A DNA stretch of 61,185 nucleotides. Source: Coprinopsis marcescibilis (lineage: Eukaryota; Basidiomycota; Agaricomycetes; Agaricales; Psathyrellaceae). The notes under the pieces were generated by a model, which saw nothing but the letters and a program-made list of their open reading frames with translations, made no database searches and was not told where the DNA came from. Of the stretch, positions 35,601-46,314 are shown in pieces. Within the stretch, counting starts at the first letter, position 1, and each line of letters begins with the position of its first letter. The translations under genes were made by a program, and so were the position numbers. The stretch lies in assembly GCA_004369085.1 (NCBI GenBank), contig ML210331.1, forward strand, positions 1-61,185, written 5' to 3'.

Positions 35601-37654
35601 GAAGAGGGATATGCTTGTTTTGAGGTCCTTAGATTCCCCGCTATACCTATACATCATGCGATGGAGGCTGGCGCTATCACTGAGTACCGTGGGGTAGTCG
35701 TGCTGCCACGTCTTGGGAGTTAACTCTAGCGCTTCCTGCTGGAATCGTCCGCTTTCTTTGAGATTTTCGATAATGTGAGTTTCGGAAACGTTAGGCACTG
35801 CAAACGCCCAGATTCGAAGGCTGGCCGCGAGGCTGAAGAGGGTCATTGCGCGGTGCGGGTGATATTGAGGTTGGAGTAAAAGAGCTTCCCGAAGGTTACT
35901 GATGCAGTTTTTGAGGTCCTGTAACTCGAAGTTTCCCTGGTCCGAGTGCGTAAATCGAGCAAAGAGGAATTCAGCCAAGCTATGGAGACTGTTGGCACGC
36001 TCTGGATGAGCGCTCGGCATAGAATCGAACGATTCTTCTTGTAGGCGTATACACTGGTTAAGGTCCTTTGACTCGCCCTTGACGCGAAATCGGTAAAAGA
36101 GGGACCGCGTCAGATTGTTGACAAATGCTGACCGACCGGCGTTGTAGGCGCTCAGCTCCAAGGCCCTGCTCCCATACTCTATGCTCTGGTCCAAATCTTC
36201 GTCGTGCTTCAGTGGATCGACTTTGGATCTCATGAAGAGTGCCAACGCCAAGTTGTGCAAAGATAAGCCATGTTCGGGATGAGGATGCGCTCTGAGCTGC
36301 AGCGCTTCCTTATGGTGCTCTATCGCTTCTTCCAAATGCTCCGGCTTTCCGTGGTATTCAAAAGAAGCGATAAGTGATGAAGCGATGTTGCTCAACGTCA
36401 CGTCGCGACTCGAGTGATACGGGGGGAGTAATATGAGCGCTTCCCGGTAAAGCCAGATGCTTTCATCCAAGTCCTTGATATTTCCCTGCTGTGTAAATTG
36501 GGTGTAAAGCGCCAGCGCGAGGTTGTTGAGCGACTCAGGGCGATCTGGATGGGGTGCGGGGACCAATCTAATGGCTAATCGACACAGGTCTATTGTCTTG
36601 TCCAGGTCCTCTTTATCGCCTTGGCGTCCAAAACGAGCAAAAAGGGCGTTGGCCAGGATTCTTAACAATGCAGGACGATCTGGATGCTGGCGGGGAATGT
36701 CTTTCTCGGTGGCACTGCACAAGTCAATGCTTTGCTCTAGCTTTGATGTGTCGTTTGTATGTCTGTATAGGGTGACCAGCGCATCCGCCAATTCTGTGCG
36801 GCATCGAAACCAGTCGGAATGACCTTTTGAGATCAATCCTAAGACTTCTTTGTAAAGCTCGATGCTTTTGCATAGGTCCTTGGGGTTCCCTGCTTTCTCG
36901 AACATCCCGGAAAGTGTTGTTGCAAGGCCATGAAGAGAAGATGACCGGGCAGGATGGTCTTCAGGTGTCAAGCTGCATGCTTCTTCGTGGAGGGTGATGG
37001 CTTCATTCAAGTCCTTGGTGTCACCCTTGTGCTTGAAGCGCGTGAAAACAAAACGCCCGAGAGCGTTAAGCGAGGAGGTGCGATTGTCGTAAAGAGACGA
37101 GGGAACCAGCGCGAGGGCGTCACGTTCGAAGGAAATGCAATGCTCCAGATCTTGCAAGTCACCTTTGTGCTGGAAACGGAGAAACAAGGAGTGGGCAAGG
37201 TTTCTGAGGAGTGATGAGCGCCCGTAACTGTTCCTGGGGAGAAAGGAAGCCTTGGTACGAGAATTCAAGTGCGTCAGCACTCTTTCATGGGGCGGGGGAC
37301 TTGGGGATACACTCTTATGGTCGACCTTCAACCATTCTTCCAGAGCAAGTGCGGCCATCTCAACAACGCCCATGCCTTCCCTGGCGGCAGAGGATAGTTT
37401 CTCGTGTGGGTTGACAATATCGTCATCCCACCTTACAGCATGCTCTATACCAAGAATAAGAATGAGCGTCATGACTGTACCACCTGCTCGTTAGATCGAG
37501 AGGACGCACTGTTAAGTTGAAGCTCATGTAGATGATTTTCATCCGTTCCCGTCCTTCGTTCAACGTAGCTCCCTAGCAAGGAAAGGAGATCTTCGCCGTC
37601 ATTGATGAGCTCAGTTGGGTTGGTTCCATTGGTCACTGGAACTGTTGCAGACAT
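32652..37654 (-). CDS. TPR-CHAT protein with degenerate catalytic dyad
   Basis: Four exons (37654-37510, 37444-33570, 33511-32898, 32841-32652) give 1,607 residues. After a short leader, about 19 tandem TPR-like units of 42-50 residues (pattern G-x-x-x-D-L-x-x-A-I...HPxR...LxxLAxxLxxRF) fill residues 100-1100, almost all in one 3.9-kb exon. The C-terminus is a CHAT domain (caspase/separase-like fold): ARIWWCPVGKFFGLPIHAAG, then VHFSCPTQSA, LAYLSLYQPTLG, GFKAVVGPMWAISNQDGP and the closing FRRWVPFAHFG. In active CHAT proteases the catalytic His sits in a CHG motif and the Cys in an SAC motif; here these positions read CPT (Pro1471) and SLY (Tyr1512), so peptidase activity is unlikely. A TAG directly after the MW pair looks like truncation, but it lies in an intron (GTAGGC...CTAG), and the last exon restores the full domain. 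Confidence 0.85.
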
Positions 37655-37952
37655 GCCAAGAGCAGAAAGTGGACGCAGAAGTACGAGGTAAGTATATCTA
37701 ACGATTCAGGCGATGAAGGTGTAATGGAAGGTCTGCGAGGCTGTACACGAAACAATGACTAAGATATGACATACAATATGTTTATGGCCAATGCGTGGCA
37801 CAAATTGGATGTGTCCAAGGATCCTCAAATGTCGACTCCCCGCCGAATCAGAATGTCCGAGGTGGCAAAACATTTCAATGGTGGCAGTTGGACCGCATAA
37901 ATCCAACGATCTAAAAAGAAATGCAGCAAGGACAAGGCAAAAATAACTTTTA
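37655..37952. other. Promoter side of the TPR-CHAT gene
   Basis: This is the interval between the TPR-CHAT start codon and the 3' end of the tRNA gene, both on the minus strand. The CHAT gene promoter is expected here. No clear TATA element or repeat is visible. Confidence 0.4.
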
Positions 37953-38044
37953 GCCCACCGCGAGGGTCGAACTCGCAGCCTTCAGATCGCTTCGCTCCGC
38001 CAAGGATAAGAGTCTGACGCTCTATCCGATTGAGCTAGGCGGGC
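37953..38044 (-). tRNA. tRNA-Lys (CTT) with short intron
   Basis: The reverse strand folds as a complete cloverleaf. The acceptor arm GCCCGCC pairs with GGTGGGC (one G-T wobble), the D-arm is GCTC...GAGC, the anticodon stem TCAGA pairs with TCTGA, and the T-arm is GCGAG-TTCGACC-CTCGC. The anticodon loop reads CTCTTA followed by a 19-nt insertion one base 3' of the anticodon CTT, the canonical position (37/38) for nuclear tRNA introns. Removing it leaves a 73-nt tRNA. Internal A and B box sequences (TAGCTCAATCGG and GTTCGACCC) are intact, so RNA polymerase III transcription is expected. Confidence 0.95.
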
Positions 38045-38619
38045 GATGAAAATACGGACAGGCATGCCTAGATCACCGGCGCGTACCGTACCAAGCCAAG
38101 GTGGTTGGTTGTCCTTTGTCCATCACCGTGCCGTAATATATCAAAGGGAAATGATCAGCGCCCCCATCTGTTTCAGCATCAGCTAAGTACCGCTGGACCC
38201 TGTGTTTTTAGTCTTGGTGGTGTGACATGTGGTCGTTATGGCCGCCGTCGATAGTTTTTTTTTGGAAAGGTTAGGAATGGTAGGCAATGGTCATATCACT
38301 TTTTTCTCCCCAAACTCTACCCAGTGTCCACCGGAGCCGAAGCAGCCCCACCTCGACGGGACGTCTTGTGTGGAGGTACTTTTCTGTATCCTCTGGGATT
38401 CACTCAAGCTACCCCCCGACTCTGGCGCGATAGATATTGATTCAAGAAAATTTCTTCAACTTGTATCCTCACGGACGCCGTTCTCATTTCGCGGCCTGCT
38501 CGGCGAGCATCCCAGTCATTGCAATCTCCGACTTCCACTCGCTTCGTCCCTCCTGACCTTTGAAAGGTCCCAAAGAGAGAACAGTCCTTACGCTACACCT
38601 ATACAGCGTGCTTCTCGCC
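38045..38619. other. Intergenic before receptor-like paralogue 2
   Basis: It holds the 5' flank of the tRNA gene and the promoter and leader of the receptor-like gene at 38620. A T-run at 38259-38266 and a pyrimidine-rich stretch near 38480-38560 are present. No gene is supported. Confidence 0.45.
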
Positions 38620-39782
38620 ATGTCCTCAGTTCGAATTGACGACCGCGATGCATCTATTGCTTACTCTATTCCAACGAACGGACATCATTGGAGCGACGAG
38701 GGATCAAGTACGTCTCATTCTGGTACTTTACGACTCACCCAAACCAGAGGAGCAACTGCCCGGCTCACCTTTGAAGGTGACTGGTCTCGCATTTCTCAGT
38801 CTCTGACCGAGCTCACAATATATTCAAGGTACTCGTATCGCCGTCTACGGCCTCATCTCCCCCCAAGGGGTAGGTTCGACCCCTGTCTCGAGGTACAGCG
38901 TCGACAGCGGAGCAGTTACAACTTTCCGCGCAACAGAGACTTCAGAAAGACAGAGTCAAGCCCTATTCTACGACTCCGGAATTCTTCCTGCAGACACGCA
39001 CACTCTTTTTGTGACAAACGAAGCTGAAGGATCGTTCTTCTGGCTAGACTATCTTTTGGTCACACCCACTCCACCTGTGGTTCAAGACCCTGAACCCGAG
39101 CCCGACACGGCACCTGGTGTGTCGACCCCAGTGGCCAACCCGCCCAACCCTTCGACTCCCGTCAGCCCGCCTGCCAGCAATCCGCCGGCTCTGAGCACGC
39201 CCGTCAGAGGGAGTGCGGAGCCAACGCCAGAGCCCAATGAAGGACAGTCGTCACTGGAGTCAGTAGCGACGAACGCAGCGGTGAACACTGTGATTGTGAC
39301 CACAGGCCCCGGTCAAAGTATTGACGGAGCCCAAACTGGTGTCTCACAAAGCGAAAGTCCTCCGGTTGGAGCGATTGTGGGTGGGGTATTGGGAGGAATG
39401 GTTGTTCTTGGGATCTTTATTCTTGCCTTCGTGTTTCTGCTCAAGAGAAAGAAGAAGAAAACTTCCAGCGGAAGGTAAAGGCTGTCCATTCATTTCCCTT
39501 TGCGCTGTCGTTGACGTTGATCCCCTGGTATCTTCAGAATGGGAAGCTCAGCTTCACGCGCCGATGGTGCACAACATTACCCCATTCTCCGATAGCACTT
39601 GCTACATGTCTTCAAACGCGAGTTCGTCTGGACAACCGTCGGCTATTGGTCATCAAACCCAGATGTCCATCGGAAGCTCTGCAGTTGACAGCACGACAAA
39701 CACGTATTTCACGAACCAGGCGTACAGTGGGTTCCAGACAATTCCGGAGGACCTACCTCCAGGCTACACGAAGATGGGTTAG
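38620..39782 (+). CDS. Single-pass receptor-like membrane protein (paralogue 2 of 3)
   Basis: Exon 1 (38620-38776) and exon 2 (38829-39474) encode the ectodomain: SVRIDDRDASIAYSIP, ATARLTFEGTRIAVYGLISP, RYSVDSGAVTTF, ALFYDSGILPADTHTLFV and FFWLDYLLVTPTP. A Pro/Ser/Thr stalk, the helix GAIVGGVLGGMVVLGIFILA and the stop-transfer KRKKKK follow. The 3' end is ambiguous. A normal 63-bp intron (39475-39537) gives a short tail that stops at 39595 (286 residues). A 121-bp intron (39475-39595) enters the frame ending PPGYTKMG at 39782 (329 residues). The second tail carries a PP-x-Y-like end comparable to paralogue 1, so the longer model is listed. There is no signal peptide: the ectodomain starts at the initiator Met. 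It shares architecture and intron 1 position with the genes at 15345 and 40548. Confidence 0.75.
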
Positions 39783-40547
39783 TCGTGTGTGGCCGTAAGA
39801 TCGACTGTTTGATTTCATGGGATTTTTACTTATCCCCTTCTCCCTTTTCTGAACCGTTTCTTTCGTTACCCCTGCACAAATCCTTGGGTTTACAACACCT
39901 TACATACCGCATCAAACCCGGGCCTTTCACTCGTTTCAAGTTCGCTCCTTCAACCTTTTGTGGCGTACCCAGTGTCAGTAGACATCCCATATCCCTTCCA
40001 TTAACACTATTCAATCAATCCACATGTAATACTACCATTACAGCGGCCATTCTGGTAAAATATAGTCAAATACTTACCTTGTTAAAGACTAAAATCAACG
40101 TCTTCGTCTTGGCCTTTTGGAAAATGGTTTCGTAAGATGTACATTGACAGATCAATCAATCAGGCGGCGCGCGCTAATGTCAGCTTGGACTTGCAATAAC
40201 CTGCGAAAAAGAGCGGCGAGAAACTGAGATTATGTAGCACTTCAGCTCAGTGAAGCCTTCTTATCTTGTGACCGTAATCACCGCCGGGAGTTGGCCGGGT
40301 GTCGCTGTCTGGAACTTTTTTTTCTTCCATATGATTCAAATGCTCAACCCGTACATGGTCCAAGACATCCCTCGAGCCTTTCCCCCAGACGTCCACTCGT
40401 TTCGAAGCCTTTCCACTCTTTCCACTCTTTTCTCCCCTTGGCCTCACCAAGGCGCTATTAGCGCTCTACAGTCTCTACAGTCTTCTTATTTTTTCCTAAG
40501 CGCCCACCACAGTTCCGTTTCAAATTGAGAATCGACTCTTAGGCTCC
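39783..40547. other. Intergenic between tandem receptor-like paralogues
   Basis: This 765-bp spacer holds the 3' UTR of paralogue 2 and the promoter of paralogue 3. The 150 bp before the ATG at 40548 contain CCACTCTTT and TCTACAG direct duplications. No additional gene is seen. Confidence 0.5.
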
Positions 40548-41665
40548 ATGGCCACTCCATATCGAATCGATGATCGGGACACATCCGTCGCATACTCTGT
40601 ACCAATTTCAGGGCATCACTGGACCAACCATGACTCAAGTACATCCCACAGCGGGACCGTGCGCTTGACGCGTACCAGAGGTGCTACTGCTCGTGTCAAC
40701 TTTGAAGGTAAGCATCATATTCATGAGCACTATGACATTGGAGCTAACCTTCAGCACAAGGCACTCGCATCGCTGTATACGGCCTTATCTCCCCAAGAGG
40801 AACTGGAGAAACTCCACTGTCAATGTATAGCGTAGACAGTGGAGCAACGACGAGATACCTCGGCACTCAAATCGAAAGCACACAGAGTCAGGTTCTATTC
40901 TACGACTCTGGACCGCTCTCAGCTGGATCGCATACGTTGTTCGTCACCAATGAACAGGAATTGGACTTCCTTTGGCTTGATTCTTTTATGATCACCCCAA
41001 ATCCACCTGCACCCCCTGAAGTTCCCAGCGCCCTGCCAGTGCCTGCGCCTGTTCCTTCTCCAGAGGCACTTCCAATTCCCAGCAGTGCCCCGGTGTACAT
41101 AGAATCCGTCCCATCCCCAGTGGCTACTCAAGTCCCTGTGGGTACGAATAGACCCAGCTCGCCCACTCCATCGAACGACGGGCCTTCGTCAAGTTCCGAC
41201 GCGTCTGCCATACCCCGGCCTTTTGTCAACGAAGTCTTTATAACCACTGGAGGTGGCAATGCGGGCGGAAGCCCATCTCTGACCGCTAAAGACGCGAATG
41301 CTGTGCCAGTTGGCGCGATAGTTGGAGGGGTTCTGGGCGCTCTGGCTCTCATTGGAATCTTACTACTCGGATTTGTCTTTATGAAGAGGAGACAGAGGAA
41401 ATCTCGCTCTGACCCTTATCCTCCTCCGAGTCACGCATTTATACATGGTATGTATACCACATTCATCGCGATCAATTCAATGATGCTCACTTTTTTGTGT
41501 CCTGCAGGCGGTCAAACTCCATTCACTCAGCTGAATGGCAGTGGTCCAATGACGTATCACGCGGTTCACGGATATGCCTATGGCCCTCAAGGTACACCAT
41601 CTGCCAGCCAATATCAGCAGCAGAATTTATCTTCGGGCAATGCACACTCTACGTACTCTCTGTGA
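40548..41665 (+). CDS. Single-pass receptor-like membrane protein (paralogue 3 of 3)
   Basis: Three exons (40548-40707, 40755-41447, 41508-41665) give 336 residues. The ectodomain opens with YRIDDRDTSVAYSVP and continues with GATARVNFEG, GTRIAVYGLISPRG, MYSVDSGATTRYLG, VLFYDSGPLSAGSHTLFV and FLWLDSFMITPNPP. The stalk is Pro/Ser-rich. The membrane helix GAIVGGVLGALALIGILLLG is followed by KRRQRK and a Gln/Tyr/Ser-rich tail. The second intron is 60 bp, in frame and free of stops, so retention would add 20 residues without breaking the protein. Similarity to the gene at 38620 is high through the ectodomain and helix and weak in the stalk and tail, as expected of a tandem duplicate evolving by stalk change. 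There is no signal peptide; topology may depend on the single helix. Confidence 0.85.
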
Positions 41666-42086
41666 TGAGCCGTTCTGCACGACATCGGGTCACCCAGATT
41701 TTACGCGCTTCCATCAGTCTGTATGTGCATGTATTATGTAAAGCATTCAGTCGTGCAAGTGCATCAGCAAACGTATCGAAACAGTTATAATGCCCGCAGA
41801 TGTGTCTCGGACAGGTCATACGGCCAACAGAGTTTCGATGCGACGGCTACCTTTACTATAGCGCCAAGGTTCAAAGTGGTGCGCCCCTATCATGCACGTG
41901 TTGTGTCGCGTTCAAGTCACGCGTCGGGTCTGTGCGAGTTCCCATAAACACCATACAACCCGCCAAGGACCAATACTCTAGTTAAATCGATTAATAGATA
42001 CAATCATTAACGTTACATCCATAAGTATGTTTCGTAGGTCATCCAGAGCCAATATTGCTGGCATCGTCCATATTATAACGCGTAGG
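41666..42086. other. Intergenic, convergent 3' ends
   Basis: This is the space between the stop of receptor-like paralogue 3 (plus) and the stop of the importin gene (minus). It should contain both 3' UTRs. No gene is supported. Confidence 0.5.
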
Positions 42087-45000
42087 TTACATGCCAACGA
42101 CAGACGCATAGCCAAACGACGACCCTTCTAAGCCTCTAGCGACGAGCGCAAATTGCTGAGCAGCTTCTCTGGTTTTCTTCAAAGCTCTTGATCTGTATGT
42201 CCCAATCAAAGAATTAGTAAACTTCTAACGAGCGCAGTGAACGAGGGATACGTACGCAATGATCGCCTTGGCGAACTTCTCCTTTGTATCTGGTCCGGCT
42301 TTGGTTTGCACAAAATCATCCTGTGCGGCAATCCATCAGCAAATGCTTTTTGAACATTGTTAGCACATACCGCGAACAAGATCTCCTGGGACCACCTCCC
42401 TATAAGTCCTGCCCCTCCTTCCAACCCAGTCGACCTACTCATCAGTGTCCCAAGCATGTCGATGAGGTTGGGTACAACGCTCCGCGGTGCAACTCCTGCG
42501 ATACCTTGCAAAACAGCTCCGGTTATCGCCCGTCCATGCGATGCTAAAATCGCGTTCTTGTGAGTGGTGAGCTCTTGCGTCAACGAGCTTCGATGGATGA
42601 GGTTCGACTACTTCACGATCAGCTACAGATGAAAGACAATTTGCGTGTGCACTCACCATAAAATTGCACGCCGATACGAGGGAGTACCGTTCTTGTAACG
42701 ACATGGCCGAAATGGCGCACTGTATCAACGCGTCCAATAGTCCAGGTGCGAAAGTGTAAAAGACTTTTGTGAAATCTTGGGCACCCTGTTGGGAAATCAT
42801 TAATGACCAGAATGGCAGTGAAACCAGCCTTCCGCACCCTATCCATGCAGGAGAAGAACTCTTGGACAATGTCCGGATTCTGTATGAGCCACATAAGCCT
42901 TAATGTACAGCCTCAGGTTGGAAGAGAAGGACTCACAGATTCCATCGCACCCGGAGGAGCAAGTATCGTCAACCCACACTGCACTAACACTGGAAGTACG
43001 TTCGCCACGATTACCTGAGCCTCCTTAGCTGGCACAGATTTCGTCAGGAGGGACTGAGATGGTGGATTGAGCTGGGCAATCAATATAGCAGCCAATGACA
43101 GCCATGTCGCAGTCAATTGTCTTTGCGCGGCGACACAGATAGTTTCGAGGAGAGGACCTGCATCCAGCGAAAGTAGGGTCGTGTCGCTGGGAAGGCACGT
43201 GATGGACTTGAAAAGGTCGCTTAGAGCCTACAAATATGTCAGTCAATGCTAACCAGCTAACCAACAAGTCGAGAAACAAGAACCTACGTGGCTGATTTCT
43301 GCATCGACAGACCAAATCTCGACGACGTTTCTAATGCTCACGAAGATATCTTCCCTGAGTTTCACGATTCTAGGATCCTCGCGCGCAATTTTGATTTGCT
43401 CGGTTTCGGACACGGTTTCAGCGCTCTCCTCGTCGTAGTACAGTGACTCATTGGTCCGTGTCAGCCCTTTTGCGATACCGGAGAGGATCTCGAGTTGTAG
43501 GATAACTGCATTTCTGGCTTCGTCGGGAAGCTGGCCGGAAGCGTTTGAGCATCGACCCCTTGAATACGTAATATGTGCTTACGATGCCAGCGTTCTGGAT
43601 AGCCGTTATTAGTTTTTGAACGATAGGGCTTACAATGACCTCTACAGGGGGAATCATCTCCGCTGGGGGAAGTGCTTGGATAACGCTCGATATTGACTGC
43701 AACACTTTACTCCTCTCAGAATCCTGTATCACTCGTGAGTATATATCGGTCAAATGAACCCAACGATGGCTTACTGGGATGTTACTGAGGTTATCATGAA
43801 GTCGCCCAAACGCCGCAATGTGAGGAGCAAGAGCCTTGCGGTTGGCATCGCAGATGTTCTTGAAGGCAGTAGCGGCCTGTAAGCACAAGGCTTGGTCGCT
43901 CAGTGCAGTCACGACGTAGTTGAGAACGTTCGTAAGGAGATTAGAATCGGTCACGACGCTTGTGTTCTTTGAGTAATTAGCAAACCAGGTCGAATATGAT
44001 CCTAGAGGCGATGTTAAGTCTCTGACCGGTAGGTTAAATAGAGTTACCTACCGATCAAGCTCAGCGTGGTTCTCCTCAAACGATTGTGACCGCTAGTCGG
44101 AAATTTGCCAAGGACGTCTGCACTGAAGAGCGTAGCTAGTTCCGGAACAGCGTCTGGCTCAATTGCCTCCTGTATGGACATGATGCAATGTAGCGTCGCT
44201 TCGATTTCCTGGATTCGTGTCAGCATGTGGGCATAGAACGAATGTTGTCGACGTACCTGCCAATCCTGTAGCGGATCGGACAAGCGTCGAACGACGTCGT
44301 TCACATAGAAAGTCATCATATCTTGGCGGAGCACGTAGTATCTGAGTGTAGCAGTCAAACAATGAAGCTGGCGCGCAAATGGGAAGACGTACGCGTTGAT
44401 CAAAGTATCGCCGACATCTCGTCGGTATCTACACCCCAAAATCAACACGGTCTCGCACAACATAACGTTTGAGTCTTACACGTTGAACTTTTCGAGTTGA
44501 TCTTGAGAACGGTCAACACAGATGCCACGAATTATGGGTAGGCATACCTTTAGACCATCCACATTGCGGAGGAAACGCGACCTTTCGTCTTAGAATTTGC
44601 ACCAAATCGATGTATGCGGATTTGGCCATTTCTACCTGAATAGGTTCCTTCCTGGGTGGCGGGGGGACGTCTTCGGCTTCTTCTTCTTCATAGTCTGTCG
44701 TCCAGAGCGCCTCCTGAAAGAAGTACCAAAATCCAAGGATGAGCTCGCTTTCGTCCTCGTCTACGCCATAATAACCTGGCAGCCCAGTATACGCCAGCAT
44801 CAACTTGAGAAACGTGTGTACTAGCTGTGATCGTGTCCTTTCTGCAGTGATAGGTGTTTGAGATGCGATGTTTGCGGCGAGATAGAGAGCAGAATGATCC
44901 CCCAATGCAACCAGAAGCTTGCAGGCGGAGTGAGAAAGCTCGTCAAGGTCGCCCTTGTTGACAATCGCAGTTCCGACGGTATCTGCCCATAGGAGCAGTG

Positions 45001-46043
45001 GCTCTGTAAGAACTTTGGTCCCCGCCCCGTCAGATAATGGCGATTTGGATAAAACCTCTTGAAGCGTTTCTGACGATGCGAGGAACAGTGGCTCGTTGCT
45101 TTCCGCAAGGTCCAACAAAGAAATGAGGATGGGAATAAATGGCGTCAAGTCGTTGGCGGGGAAGATGTTCATCCAGGCTTGTAGGGTGTGTAACGCCGCT
45201 TGAACTTGGATCAGGGGAACATCGCGATTTATGGAGGACGAAATCGCTTGAACCACCATCGGAGTGGCATCGAGAAGACTTTGCTGCATCTGGGCCCTAA
45301 AAGTCGAATTGGTGGATACTTCAAGAAAAGGTTGCACCTGGGACTCACTTACTTGCGCCAACGAGATCGGCACTCCCAAGTTCCTCAGCAACGATGATTA
45401 GAAATTGGTGTATCCTGTCGGCCGAAACACTATGTTCAGAGAAGCCGTTAACACAGGCGAGGATCCACAGTGGCCAACGCGAGGGGTGGCCTGGTGCAAT
45501 CTTCAGGGCGAGGGATGTGAGCTATTTATCCAGTTACTTCATAAGTATATATCCCTGGTCAATCATCGAGGAATACATACGGCGACAAAAAGCTTTCTCA
45601 AGATAAAGTTTGGCCTACCAATCGCTGCCGAATGCGCTGACAACTGCACTAACAGGTCTCTGAGTGACTCTGCATGCTCGTTGGGGAACGTATCCCTGTG
45701 GCATATGTCAGATTTCGCTGTGCAAGCCAGGAGAAACACGCACCAATCTCTCGCGACCTTCACCTGGGCCGTGTGGGCCCCAAAGAACTGGACGTTCTGA
45801 TCGTCGTGATTCAGAAAAGGGATAACGAGCCCCCAGGCCTCTGGTCTTTTCTGCATTTCAAACAGCTCCTGCTGCTGTCTTTTGAGATCATCTGGAGAGG
45901 CTGTCGCTGCCGAAGGGCCATATGCTTGCTGAATCAACTGTTTTCGAGCGGGATGAGAGCAGTGTCGAAAGGCGGCGGCTAAGACTGACTTGTGCAGCTC
46001 TTTCAACGTCAAATGTTGATAAAGAAGGTAGAAAATCCGCCAT
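42087..46043 (-). CDS. Importin-13/Kap122-type karyopherin
   Basis: Exon 1 is only 54 bp (46043-45990, MADFLPSLSTFDVERAAQ) and joins in phase to the exon starting at 45937 (LIQQAYGPS). The early conserved segment NVQFFGAHTAQVKVARDW belongs to the importin-beta N-terminal (IBN) region. Many further exons encode HEAT-like helical repeats (for example IPILISLLDLAESNEPLFLAS, LVALGDHSALYLAANIA), and the protein ends LVARGLEGSSFGYASVVGM at 42087. The total is about 1,000 residues. Sequence pattern and length fit the Kap122/Pdr6-importin-13-transportin-3 branch, which carries cargo through nuclear pores in a Ran-dependent way; yeast Kap122 imports the TFIIA complex. Cargo here is not known. A short acidic loop (EEEEAEDVPPPPRKE) interrupts the repeats near 44650. 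Internal exon borders were only partly traced. It is divergent from GPHR. Confidence 0.85.
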
Positions 46044-46314
46044 TGGAATAGTAAACAAGGACTAGAATCGTAAAACGACAGGGTATTGGGGAACCTGGAC
46101 ACTGCTCAGTGCTCAGCGTTTCTGAGTCTATCTCCGATTGAATATGTCGTATCTCCGTCTCAAATATTGCTGACGTACTACTACTACTGCAACCGTTGTG
46201 CGACAACCTGCAAGAGACCCGCACTTCAAGGATTTCTGTCTATTGCACTCATTGTACCATATGGCGCCTTTCAGTGTCCCTTGAACCATAGAATTTGAGG
46301 AGACTTCATATTTA
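46044..46314. promoter_or_regulatory. Shared bidirectional promoter, importin/GPHR
   Basis: Only 271 bp separate the start codons of the divergent importin (46043, minus) and GPHR (46315, plus) genes, so both core promoters and leaders must fit here. The sequence is of mixed composition with a TAC/CTA triplet run near 46170-46185 and no obvious TATA box. Co-regulation of two housekeeping trafficking genes is plausible but not shown. Confidence 0.6.
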
